From contig NZ_RHNY01000003.1 in assembly GCF_003946345.1 (NCBI RefSeq), positions 122,455-186,454 on the forward strand: 64,000 nucleotides of DNA, in the 5' to 3' direction. The notes under the pieces are model-generated. The model was given only the letters and a program-made list of their open reading frames with translations, did not search any database and had not been told where the DNA came from. Made by a program: the position numbers and the translations under genes. The stretch is from Levilactobacillus tongjiangensis (GTDB lineage: Bacteria > Bacillota > Bacilli > Lactobacillales > Lactobacillaceae). Every line of letters begins with the position of its first letter. Position 1 is the first letter of the stretch. This document shows positions 17,799-25,471 of the stretch, piece by piece.

Positions 17799-18614
17799 TT
17801 AGTAGCTTAATGCCCGGTAGGCGTCCTGTTGGCGATGCTTATGCAGCGTCTTTAAGGACATGCTCGTCTTTTTCTTGGTCCAGGGATCGTTGTAGTAAGC
17901 ACGATTATGACCGTAGCCGGTTAACGTAATCGCGTGGGTATTGAAACCGTCAAACCACGCAATCCAGATTACGACGGGGTGCCCCGCATTAATCTGTTGC
18001 TTGAGGCGTTTGAAGGACGCCCCCGTCAGGTTTTTAGCGGAGCCGGTGTTCTGTTTAACCAGCTTCATCAGGGCCTTCGGATAGACGACCCAGCCGTTAA
18101 AACCCTTGTTGGGGTTGCTGTTACGAGGGAGGGCCTTATCCAAGCGGACCTTGTTGACCTTGGCTCCCGCGTACTGCAACATCATGGTAGTGGCGGTAAC
18201 TTCACAGCCACGGGGTAATTGCGGCCGCTGGCCAATCAACGGGACATTCAACCAGCGGTAGGATTTAACCGTCCCGTTGCGGTGAATCCAGCCCGTTTTC
18301 TTGTGATTGTAGGTGAATTTAAGCCAGGTGCCATCCGCCATCGTTTGTTCGCGGGTGATGTGGACCTGCTTGTTCGCATACTGTCGGCCAGTGGCAATGG
18401 GCGTCAAGTTAGCAGCTGAGGATTTGGCCCCACCTGACTGATAAACCTGATAATTATGCGTCTTATTTGGACCGATTTTCGTGTAGTAATTGACCTTTTT
18501 AGTTCGGGTCACCGTCCGTAAAGGCGTGGCTGCTTGGGCGGACTGACTGACGTCGACCCCACCGATGAGCAGACCCAACAATAGTGCACCGAGGAGCTTA
18601 ATAGAACGTTGCAT
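17799..18614 (-). CDS. Secreted C39-like peptidase with SH3-like N-terminal region
   Basis: The 271-residue precursor has a signal peptide (LLGALLLGLLIGGVDVSQSAQA), an SH3-like segment (about 36-110, ending in KTGWIHRNG), and a C39_2 domain: NVPLIGQRPQLPRGCEVTATTMML with catalytic Cys near 137, and FNTHAITLTGYGHNRAYYNDPW with His near 225 and Asp near 242. It resembles the neighbouring gene at 16578 in order of domains but not closely in sequence. AGGTGG lies nine bases before ATG 18614. Role is probably extracellular; the substrate is unknown. Confidence 0.8.
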   Translation of the reverse strand: MQRSIKLLGALLLGLLIGGVDVSQSAQAATPLRTVTRTKKVNYYTKIGPNKTHNYQVYQSGGAKSSAANLTPIATGRQYANKQVHITREQTMADGTWLKFTYNHKKTGWIHRNGTVKSYRWLNVPLIGQRPQLPRGCEVTATTMMLQYAGAKVNKVRLDKALPRNSNPNKGFNGWVVYPKALMKLVKQNTGSAKNLTGASFKRLKQQINAGHPVVIWIAWFDGFNTHAITLTGYGHNRAYYNDPWTKKKTSMSLKTLHKHRQQDAYRALSY

Positions 18615-18701
18615 CTTAAAACCACCTAACTTTTAATCGTCTATGTGGTTATTGTAACGCTTAGTTAGGCGCCAGAAAAGGCAAGGGCGTGGTTGAGTCG
18701 G

Positions 18702-19253
18702 TTAGATGAGCTGGGCACCCAGTGCCGTGGCAAAGTGGTTCAACGCCCAGTCGTGGCCGGCTTGGTTGAAGCTGGCTACGGCGTCGCGGTGAATAACCAG
18801 ATGGTAACCCAGATTGTACGCATCGACGGCCGTGTGGAGAACGCAAATATCCGTGCAGACCCCGGTTAAGTGGAGGGTATCGACGCGGCGCTCACGCAAC
18901 CGCAGATCCAAATCCGTGCCAGCAAAGGCGCTATAGCGGGTCTTGTCAAAGAGCCAGACGTTATCGTCAGCCCGGTGTTGGCGGTACCAGTCATTGACCT
19001 CACCGAAGAGTTCACGGCCCCAGGTGTCGCGGATGTTGTGCGGCGGGAACAGCTGACTTTCAGGGTGGTAGGGGTCGTGGGGGGTGTGAACATCGGTTGG
19101 GAAGAGGACCCATTCACCATTTCGATGGAGGTTTTCCGCCAACTGAACGATGGCTGGGGCAAGGGATTGGCCTGCTGGTCCACAGGTTAGTGCGCCTTTA
19201 TCTGCGACGAAGTCATTGGTGTAATCGATGATTAATAACGCTTGATTTGTCAT
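18702..19253 (-). CDS. pncA: Nicotinamidase/isochorismatase-family cysteine hydrolase
   Basis: This 183-residue enzyme has the isochorismatase-like triad: Asp in LLIIDYTNDF (D10), Lys in FDKTRYSAF (near 104), and Cys in LTGVCTDICVLHTAVDAYNLGY (near 137, after the cis-peptide VCT). The metal-binding set DVHTPHDPYHPES is the nicotinamidase pattern, so conversion of nicotinamide to nicotinate in NAD salvage is the best call. A minus-strand AGGAGGATT lies before ATG 19253. Neighbours do not add evidence. Confidence 0.88.
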   Translation of the reverse strand: MTNQALLIIDYTNDFVADKGALTCGPAGQSLAPAIVQLAENLHRNGEWVLFPTDVHTPHDPYHPESQLFPPHNIRDTWGRELFGEVNDWYRQHRADDNVWLFDKTRYSAFAGTDLDLRLRERRVDTLHLTGVCTDICVLHTAVDAYNLGYHLVIHRDAVASFNQAGHDWALNHFATALGAQLI

Positions 19254-19418
19254 GGGGAATCCTCCTTATAATTGCTGTTAGTATGCGGACTACCGGGGGA
19301 TAAGTCAATGAAAGTGGCTATTTGTTTTTTTATATTAATTAAGTGATATTGAAGACCCTGAAGCAGGGAAATTGCTCTTTTAAGTCGCGATTCCGGTGAA
19401 AACTTGCATCGAGCCAGC

Positions 19419-19470
19419 TTGACACGATTTAGGATGTATCGTATATTATTAGTGAATTCATATTATACGA
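19419..19470 (+). promoter_or_regulatory. Promoter and operator of the padR operon
   Basis: TTGACA (19419-19424), 17-nt spacer, TATATT (19442-19447). TCGTATA (19439-19445) overlaps the -10, and TATACGA (19464-19470) lies downstream, forming an inverted repeat over the start site. PadR-family repressors commonly bind AT-rich dyads over their own promoters, so autoregulation is likely. The same heptamers form the palindrome at 6728-6744. Confidence 0.7.
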
Positions 19471-19496
19471 GATATAATATACAAGGAGGCTAGAAC

Positions 19497-19814
19497 ATGG
19501 CCATTCAAGTACCGACTGAGCTGCTCGATGGCAGCGTACTCGGTTTGTTGACACGTCAAGATCATTACGGCTATACGCTGACCCAGGAGGTGCGGCAGTT
19601 GATTCCAATTTCAGAATCGACGCTGTACCCGGTGCTCCGCCGGTTGAAGAAGAATGGTTGGCTGACGACCTACGACGAGCCCTATCAGGGGCGGAATCGA
19701 CGCTACTACCGTCTGACGACTAGTGGTCGTGAACGGCTAGCCGAAATACAAGCAGAGTGGGCTGATTTTAATCAGGCCATCACTAAGTTACTGGGGGGCA
19801 ACCAAGATGAATGA
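19497..19814 (+). CDS. PadR-family transcriptional regulator
   Basis: This 105-residue winged-helix protein fits the short PadR class: LLDGSVLGLLTRQDHYGYTL, EVRQLIPISESTLYPVLRRLKKNGWL and EPYQGRNRRYYRLTTSGRERL. It begins an operon with a HAAS-domain (DUF1700) membrane protein and a DUF4097 protein. In Firmicutes this trio commonly forms an envelope-stress-like regulatory unit. AAGGAGG precedes ATG 19497. The 3' end overlaps the next gene by 8 bp. An inverted repeat sits on its promoter. Confidence 0.92.
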   Translation: MAIQVPTELLDGSVLGLLTRQDHYGYTLTQEVRQLIPISESTLYPVLRRLKKNGWLTTYDEPYQGRNRRYYRLTTSGRERLAEIQAEWADFNQAITKLLGGNQDE

Positions 19815-20433
19815 GTACATTCAGGCTGTGCAAAAATTACTCGGCCAACTCACAACGGCCGAGCAGGAAGACGTTGTGGAATATTATCGTGAATATCTGC
19901 AGGACGCGGGGATTACGACCTACCAAGCAGCTGTCGACGAACTGGGCTCACCACGGGCCTTGGCGCGTAAAGTCTTAGCGGACTATTCCATCAAGTTAGT
20001 TGAAAGTGGTCGTCAGGAGTCGCGGACAACCACGCAGGCAGCCCGGAGTAATGCGAAGACGATTTGGCTGATTATTCTGGCCTTACTATCAACACCGATT
20101 ACGATTCCAATTATGATTGTCGTGCTGGCGTTGGCGTTTGCCGGTGTAGCCGTGGCGGGGTCATTAGTCGTTGCCCTGATTGCCGTTTTATTCAGCATCG
20201 TGGCGGTTGGCGTTGTGGGCGTCGTGGTGGGTGTACTGGTTATTTGGCAGGCACCTTGGGTCGGCATCTTTTACCTGGGGATTGGGTTAACAGCTCTGGG
20301 AATGATGGGCTTCGCAGCAATTATTTTAAAATGGATCTGTGTAAAACTGCTAGCAGTCATGGCGTGGTTGGCCCGGGATATCTACCGGCGTTTCATCCCG
20401 CGTAGTCGAGCAGAACGGGGGCGGAAATTATGA
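19807..20433 (+). CDS. HAAS/DUF1700 membrane protein
   Basis: This 208-residue protein has an N-terminal helical HAAS domain (NEYIQAVQKLLGQLTTAEQEDVVEYYREYLQDAG), then from about residue 80 four hydrophobic segments and a basic C-terminal tail ending RSRAERGRKL. The family is nearly always next to a PadR-type regulator. Its biochemical role is unknown; an anchor or partner role for the DUF4097 protein is suggested only by conserved order. It overlaps padR by 8 bp and the next gene by 4 bp (ATGA), so the three are translationally coupled. Confidence 0.85.
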   Translation: MNEYIQAVQKLLGQLTTAEQEDVVEYYREYLQDAGITTYQAAVDELGSPRALARKVLADYSIKLVESGRQESRTTTQAARSNAKTIWLIILALLSTPITIPIMIVVLALAFAGVAVAGSLVVALIAVLFSIVAVGVVGVVVGVLVIWQAPWVGIFYLGIGLTALGMMGFAAIILKWICVKLLAVMAWLARDIYRRFIPRSRAERGRKL

Positions 20434-21389
20434 AACGCAGTGTGAAAATCTCACTAGTATTAGTGATTTTGGGTGTAATTTTAGGCGGATTAGGATGGTG
20501 GAATCACGGGGATAAAACCATTGTTTGGAACAACCAGTCACGACGGTTACGCGTGGCGAATACGGCTCATAAGGCCTATTATCCCGGAAAGTATCGAGAC
20601 ATTCAGGTGACGTCGGCGCTGCCGGTGACCATCAAACGGGGTGCAACTAGTCAGGTAACGGTGCGTTCAGGTTCGGGGATGGCTCAGCAACCCAAAGTTA
20701 CGGTCAAACGGGGACAACTGACCGTAACGGCCGGTTCACGGAGTAGTCATGACAACGTTGTTTTTGGCGCAGACCTTTCGAGCTCGGCAGCTAATGGGAT
20801 TACCATTACGGTGCCAGCTAGCCAGAAGTTGCGGAACGTCCGGGTCACTAAGAGTCAAGAAGGGGTCAATCTACGCTACCTGAAGCTGCGACAATTAACG
20901 GTAGCGACGGCTGACGATGTATCTTTACAACAGGTGACGACGACGGAACCAACTAATGTGACTAGCCAAGATGGCGACGTGTGGCTGGCCTCCCTGACGA
21001 CGCCACAGCTAAAGGTTCAGACGGCCGATGGAGACATTACGTTGACTAGCGTTGACTTGACTAGCAAGCATAACCAAGTTATCGCTCAGGAAGGTGGCGA
21101 CGTCCGGCTGACCGAATCGAAGCTGGGCGGTGGCCGGGTGACGACGCATGATGGGGATATTCATTTGCAAAATAACCGGTTACAGGATCGTCTGACAGCA
21201 ACGACCACCGATGGGGATGTGCAAGCACACATTGCCCAATCGGCGGGGGCGGTCGTCAGCAGTGATGATGGGGATATTCACGTGTTAGGTAAGTCTCAAA
21301 AAAGTGGCTACCGCCTGAACCGCGGCGCCAAGGCTTGGTATCAACTAAGCTCACATGACGGGGATATTCACCTATCAACAGATAAGTAG
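20430..21389 (+). CDS. DUF4097 beta-helix-like protein with seven DGD repeats
   Basis: The 319-residue protein has an N-terminal membrane anchor (residues 5-25) and an outside domain rich in Thr/Val strands. A DGD- or GGD-type turn recurs seven times, about every 20-25 residues: QDGDVWL, ADGDITL, GGDVRL, HDGDIHL, TDGDVQAH, DDGDIHV, HDGDIHL. That regularity predicts a solenoid with one turn per coil. The family (putative adhesin, DUF4097) is of unknown function and is paired with HAAS and PadR proteins. A terminator follows immediately. Confidence 0.85.
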   Translation: MKRSVKISLVLVILGVILGGLGWWNHGDKTIVWNNQSRRLRVANTAHKAYYPGKYRDIQVTSALPVTIKRGATSQVTVRSGSGMAQQPKVTVKRGQLTVTAGSRSSHDNVVFGADLSSSAANGITITVPASQKLRNVRVTKSQEGVNLRYLKLRQLTVATADDVSLQQVTTTEPTNVTSQDGDVWLASLTTPQLKVQTADGDITLTSVDLTSKHNQVIAQEGGDVRLTESKLGGGRVTTHDGDIHLQNNRLQDRLTATTTDGDVQAHIAQSAGAVVSSDDGDIHVLGKSQKSGYRLNRGAKAWYQLSSHDGDIHLSTDK

Positions 21390-21396
21390 CTAAATG

Positions 21397-21424
21397 AGGT
21401 TGTCCATTGTGGGCAACCTTTTTG
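21397..21424 (+). terminator. Terminator of the padR operon
   Basis: AGGTTGTCC paired with GGGCAACCT around ATTGT and followed by T5. Confidence 0.85.
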
Positions 21425-21511
21425 GTGGCTTCAGGCTAGAAACGTGGTAGAATGTAAAGACTGCGTATACCGGATTAAACATCAAATTTAAGTAATCGAG
21501 GAGACTTTATC

Positions 21512-22510
21512 GTGTCTGATTCATCATCCTATTGGCAAAAAATTGCGGACCACGCCAAGGCCGAGAACCGGCCGTTCTTCAGCTTGGCCCCCATGGAAGC
21601 CGTTACCAACGCTATCTTTCGCCAGGTCGTGGCCCGTGCGGCTGCACCTGATGTCTTTTTCACTGAATTCACCAATGCTATCAGTGTGACCCATCCCAAG
21701 GCCAAATTCACGGTCCAGGGCCGGCTCTACGTGGCGCCTGAAGAGGCTCACATGCCAGTGGCACAACTGTGGGGCAATGACCCTGACGCCTTCGTACGAG
21801 CGGCAGCGGATGTCAAAGAGCGGGGCTACGAAGCTATTGATTTGAACATGGGTTGCCCGGACGCAACCGTCATCAAGAATCACGGTGGTAGTGACTTGAT
21901 CCGTAATTTTGATAGTGCGGCGGCTGTGATTGCCGGCGCGAAGACAGCGGGCCTGCCCGTCAGTGTGAAAACACGGTTGGGATACAGCCGACTGGATGAA
22001 TGGCGTGATTGGTTAACTTTCCTGTTTAAACAGGATATTCCGTTGTTGACGATTCACCTGCGGACCAAGAAGGAAATGAGTCGGGTACCGGCTCATTTTG
22101 AACTGATCGACGACATCGTGAAGTTGCGTGACGAGGTTGCTCCGGACACATTGCTTCAATTGAATGGTGACATTGAAAATTATCAAGAGGGCGTCAAGTT
22201 GGCCCAGGAGCATCCTGGCGTTGATGGCATCATGATTGGTCGGGGAATCTTTACCAGTCCCTTCGCCTTTGAGAAGGAACCCAAGGAGCACGATATCAAA
22301 GAGTTGTTAGGTTTACTGAATTATCAGCTGGACCTATACGATGACTTTGAACGGCGCTTCGATACCTCGCGCTTCCCGTCCTTGAAGCGGTTCTTCAAGA
22401 TTTATGTGCGTAACCAACGGAACGCTGCGAGTTTGCGGAACGCTATGATGGAGGCACATACCACGGATGAAGTGCGCCAGCTGTTGGCGGAATCAGATTT
22501 TACTGACTGA
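21512..22510 (+). CDS. dus: tRNA-dihydrouridine synthase
   Basis: This 332-residue FMN-dependent TIM-barrel enzyme reduces uridine in the D-arm of tRNA. It shows LAPMEAVTNAIFRQVV near the N-terminus, the FMN/catalytic segment AIDLNMGCPDATVIKNHGG (Cys near 118), VKTRLGY, TIHLRTKKEMS, LQLNGDI and GIMIGRGIFTSPFAF. It belongs to the atypical Dus group seen in lactobacilli rather than a textbook DusB. GTG 21512 follows GAGGAG by nine bases. It is a single gene, followed by a truncated repeat and a terminator. Confidence 0.92.
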   Translation: MSDSSSYWQKIADHAKAENRPFFSLAPMEAVTNAIFRQVVARAAAPDVFFTEFTNAISVTHPKAKFTVQGRLYVAPEEAHMPVAQLWGNDPDAFVRAAADVKERGYEAIDLNMGCPDATVIKNHGGSDLIRNFDSAAAVIAGAKTAGLPVSVKTRLGYSRLDEWRDWLTFLFKQDIPLLTIHLRTKKEMSRVPAHFELIDDIVKLRDEVAPDTLLQLNGDIENYQEGVKLAQEHPGVDGIMIGRGIFTSPFAFEKEPKEHDIKELLGLLNYQLDLYDDFERRFDTSRFPSLKRFFKIYVRNQRNAASLRNAMMEAHTTDEVRQLLAESDFTD

Positions 22511-22544
22511 GATTATCACCTTGTCGGCCGGCATTAGTATGGTT

Positions 22545-22620
22545 ATATCAAGCGAGGGGCAAGACCGTTCTTGGGCTTGTCCCGTCCTTCCCACCGCGTT
22601 CCAGTATTTTCAACCTTTAG
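22545..22620 (-). repeat. Subfamily B repeat with internal deletion, inverted
   Basis: Read in reverse it gives AAAGGTTGAAAATACTGGAA followed directly by CGCGGTGGGAAGGACGGGAC and the loop hairpin. Compared with 427-657 the roughly 97 bp between two ACTGAAAC direct repeats (443-450 and 540-547 in copy 1) are missing, consistent with recombination or slippage between them. It lacks the 3' part. Confidence 0.75.
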
Positions 22621-22646
22621 CTATAACTTTAAATTTTCAAAAAGAT

Positions 22647-22679
22647 GGCCCGGAACGTCTATGTTTCGGGCTTTTTTTG
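22647..22679 (+). terminator. Terminator after dus
   Basis: GCCCGGAAC/GTTTCGGGC with a six-base loop and T7. Confidence 0.88.
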
Positions 22680-22810
22680 CTGCGCTATTAGAGGCGGACT
22701 GTTCTAATCACTAATTGTGATACACCACCGAGTAAAATATAAGACAAATTAGAAGGGACTCAGGCGGCGGGGTGTTAAGCTAAAGAAAAGTAGTGGAAGG
22801 TGATGACGGT

Positions 22811-24010
22811 ATGACACGGGTAACAGTCGCGGAAGAGATTACGGGTAACGTCGCGCGGTCGGTTAATCCACTGGGGATTCAACGAATGGTTCAGCAGCAG
22901 ATTCAAGCCGTGACCGAGGCTGGTCGGTTTACCGGGCCGCAACGTGCGTTGATTCTGGGTGGTTCCTCCAGTTATGGCTTGGCTAGTCGGATCACCGCAG
23001 CCTTTGGTGCTGGAGCCGCCACCCTTTCTGTCGGGTACAGTCGACCGCCCCAGGATGATTATTTAGGTACCGCTAGTTGGTGGAACCAAGTTTACTTTAA
23101 ACAAGCTGCTGAAACGGCGGGCTTACAGGCGGATAATATCAACGCCAACGCTTTTTTACCGTCGACTAAGCGAGCCGTGATCGAGGCGATTCAAAGGAAC
23201 TTTGGCGGGAGCATTGACCTCTTGGTCTATTCAATTGCTGCCCCAAAACGGCAGAATCCGGTTGATCCAGATAACGTTTGGCGTTCCGTCATCAAGCCCA
23301 TTGGTCAACCCGTTAGCGATTTTTCCGTAAACCTCGAACACCAGCGGTTGGAGTCGATTTCTTTAGAGCCAGCGACCCCCGCTGAAATCAGCGCCACCAC
23401 TCACGTCATGGGTGGTGAAGACTGGGAACTGTGGGTGCATTCGCTCCAGGCTGCGGGTGTGTTGGCTCCGAACTTCAAAACAATTCTTTATTCATATGAA
23501 GGACCGCGGGCCACGGCAGCAATTTACCACGACGGCACGTTGGGTCGCGCTAAGCGAGCGGCCGAAGTCAGTGCCCGCCGTCTACAGAAACAGTTAGCTC
23601 CCAGTGGTGGGGAGGCCTTGATCAGCGTGAACCGGTCAGTAACGACCAAGGCATCCGCCGTGATTCCGGGATTTTCTCGCTACTGTCTGGCGCTCTATCA
23701 AGTTGAACAGGCGTTAGGCTTACGTGAGCAGACGGGGGCCCACATTGACCGGTTGTTTCGGGACATGCTTTACGGGACGCGCCGGGAGTATGATCAAGAT
23801 GGCCGTCTACGCCCGGATGCCAAAGAGTTGGCTCCCGAAGTCCAGGCAGAGGTTGAACGCCTACTCCCACAGCTGACACCAGAGAATTTCTCACCGGAAC
23901 TGCTGGGGTATCAGGAATTTCGGCGGGAGTTCCGTCAGCTCAATGGCTTTGCGGTGCCAGGCGTGGGTGATACCGTCGATTTAGACCAGCTTGCTGACTT
24001 GCGATTTTAA
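22811..24010 (+). CDS. fabV: FabV-type enoyl-ACP/trans-2-enoyl-CoA reductase
   Basis: This 399-residue protein is the usual FabV length. It has GGSSSYGLASRITAAFGAGA (NADH-binding loop, near 50), LVYSIAAPKRQNP near 140, and the FabV catalytic Y-X8-K as YHDGTLGRAK near 238-247. The C-terminal GYQEFRREFRQLNGF segment is also typical. It reduces enoyl-thioesters with NAD(P)H in fatty acid synthesis or crotonyl-CoA reduction. FabV enzymes are known to be triclosan tolerant. ATG 22811 has GGAAGG upstream; a GTG at 22793 overlaps that site. No other fatty acid gene is adjacent. Confidence 0.9.
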   Translation: MTRVTVAEEITGNVARSVNPLGIQRMVQQQIQAVTEAGRFTGPQRALILGGSSSYGLASRITAAFGAGAATLSVGYSRPPQDDYLGTASWWNQVYFKQAAETAGLQADNINANAFLPSTKRAVIEAIQRNFGGSIDLLVYSIAAPKRQNPVDPDNVWRSVIKPIGQPVSDFSVNLEHQRLESISLEPATPAEISATTHVMGGEDWELWVHSLQAAGVLAPNFKTILYSYEGPRATAAIYHDGTLGRAKRAAEVSARRLQKQLAPSGGEALISVNRSVTTKASAVIPGFSRYCLALYQVEQALGLREQTGAHIDRLFRDMLYGTRREYDQDGRLRPDAKELAPEVQAEVERLLPQLTPENFSPELLGYQEFRREFRQLNGFAVPGVGDTVDLDQLADLRF

Positions 24011-24199
24011 GCATTGCTTAGGTTGGGGTGTGGCGTAGTGCCTATTTTGCGGAACACGGGTGTATTTTTAACCGGTAGCCACATCTTTTTACTGGGGTAA
24101 TGAGCCAAAAAGGGCTATAATATTTAGCAGTTTCTAGTGGGCCCTGGTCTGACGTTTGGCCCGCTAACGAATTCTAGACTCGAGGAGAAATTTAAACTT

Positions 24200-24643
24200 A
24201 TGACCCCTTCAATTCAGATAATTTTTGCTAGTCAAACTGGCCGTAATCGGGCCATTGCTGGGCATCTCCAAGCCCAGCTTGCGTCGCGGGCACAGACGGT
24301 GATCACGGAAATCTCGCAGGTCGATGCCTTTGCCTTAACGCAAGCGGACGCTGTCATCATAGTGAGTTATACTTATCACGACGGCGATCTTCCGGACGAG
24401 GCCCAGGACTTCTTTGAAGATTTGAAGGAAGTTGACCTCAAACGGACAAAATTTGCTGTCTGTGGATCGAGTTCGAAGCGCCACATCCACTTTGGCCGGG
24501 CCATTGACTATTTAACCATTCAATTCAATTCTAGCAACGGTGAACAAGTAGCAGACAGCGTTAAAATTGATCAAGACCCTGACGATGCAGACTATCAACG
24601 TCTGAATCAGCTCGCCCAGAACGTATTGGCCAGCTTAGCTTAG
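24200..24643 (+). CDS. Flavodoxin
   Basis: This 147-residue protein has the phosphate-binding loop FASQTGRNRAIA at residues 9-20, then SYTYHDGDLPDEAQDFFEDL near 60 and VCGSSSKRHIHFGRAIDYL near 95, the layout of a short-chain FMN flavodoxin. It would carry electrons; partners are not encoded nearby. ATG 24200 is chosen because GAGGAG lies 13 bases upstream; an in-frame upstream start would add 21 residues unlike flavodoxins. A GNAT gene follows by 25 bp and may be co-transcribed. Confidence 0.88.
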   Translation: MTPSIQIIFASQTGRNRAIAGHLQAQLASRAQTVITEISQVDAFALTQADAVIIVSYTYHDGDLPDEAQDFFEDLKEVDLKRTKFAVCGSSSKRHIHFGRAIDYLTIQFNSSNGEQVADSVKIDQDPDDADYQRLNQLAQNVLASLA

Positions 24644-24668
24644 GAATTAATGACGAGGTGAAGACAAG

Positions 24669-25187
24669 ATGTATTTACGTAAAGCACGGATGGAAGAATT
24701 AGATTTAGTTTGCGACATTATTGAAGACGGCAAGCAGCAGCTAGCCGATGCTGGTATCGACCAATGGCAAGATGATTATCCGAACCGCAACATTATCAAG
24801 GGAGATATCGAAGATGGCCGGGCTGTTATTTACAACAGTGATGACCACGAAACGTTGGGCGTTGCCGTGATCAACGAGGCACCCGACCACGCGTATGACA
24901 CGATGGAAGGCGAATGGTTACGGCCTTCTGACAAATACGTAACGGTTCATCGGGTCGCCATCTTCTCCCATCATCAGGGGAAGGGCTACGCCTCTCAATT
25001 GTTCCGCGATTTGTTCGACTACATTGCCGAGAACCACTCGACGAGTGATAGCATCCGGATTGATACTCACCGGGATAATACGAAAATGCAGTACTTAATT
25101 GAAAAATTTGGCTTTAAGCGGGTCGGTAAAATTGTTGGCGTTTATCAACCAACGGACTACTGCTACGTTTATGAAAAGTTACTCTAA
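24669..25187 (+). CDS. GNAT-family N-acetyltransferase
   Basis: The 172-residue protein has the GNAT fold: N-terminal LRKARMEELDLVCDIIEDGKQ, the VHRVAIFSHHQGKGYASQLF acetyl-CoA loop (Q/RxxGxG-type, HHQGKGYA near 104-111), and the closing FGFKRVGKIVGVYQPTDYC. The substrate is unknown. GAGGTG precedes ATG 24669 and the flavodoxin gene is 25 bp upstream. A terminator follows at once. Confidence 0.88.
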   Translation: MYLRKARMEELDLVCDIIEDGKQQLADAGIDQWQDDYPNRNIIKGDIEDGRAVIYNSDDHETLGVAVINEAPDHAYDTMEGEWLRPSDKYVTVHRVAIFSHHQGKGYASQLFRDLFDYIAENHSTSDSIRIDTHRDNTKMQYLIEKFGFKRVGKIVGVYQPTDYCYVYEKLL

Positions 25188-25191
25188 TCAC

Positions 25192-25228
25192 AAAGCATTA
25201 TCAGAGAAAATCTGGTAATGCTTTTTTG
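25192..25228 (+). terminator. Terminator after the GNAT gene
   Basis: AAAGCATTATCAG paired with CTGGTAATGCTTT around AGAAAAT and followed by T run. Confidence 0.88.
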
Positions 25229-25371
25229 CTGCAGCCTAAAGGGGGCAAGCTTTCATTGGAAATTGGTCAAAAAAACAATGGATTAGGGGCGTCATCTTTT
25301 AGCTAAATAATCATTGAATATAACCGGGTTCTGTTGCATAATGGCCAATATATTAAATTAATGATATCGTG

Positions 25372-25403
25372 GCATATTTCGAAGAAAAGTTTGCGAAATA
25401 TGC
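25372..25403. promoter_or_regulatory. Palindrome upstream of the amino acid permease
   Basis: GCATATTTCG (25372-25381) and CGAAATATGC (25394-25403) are perfect inverted 10-mers with a 12-nt spacer, about 70 bp upstream of the permease start. It has no T run, so an operator is more likely than a terminator. Confidence 0.55.
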
Positions 25404-25471
25404 AGAAATCAGGTAGCATTTTCTCATGAAGCTTTAATTTTTAAGCAATTAGATAGAGAGAAGGAATTGGA

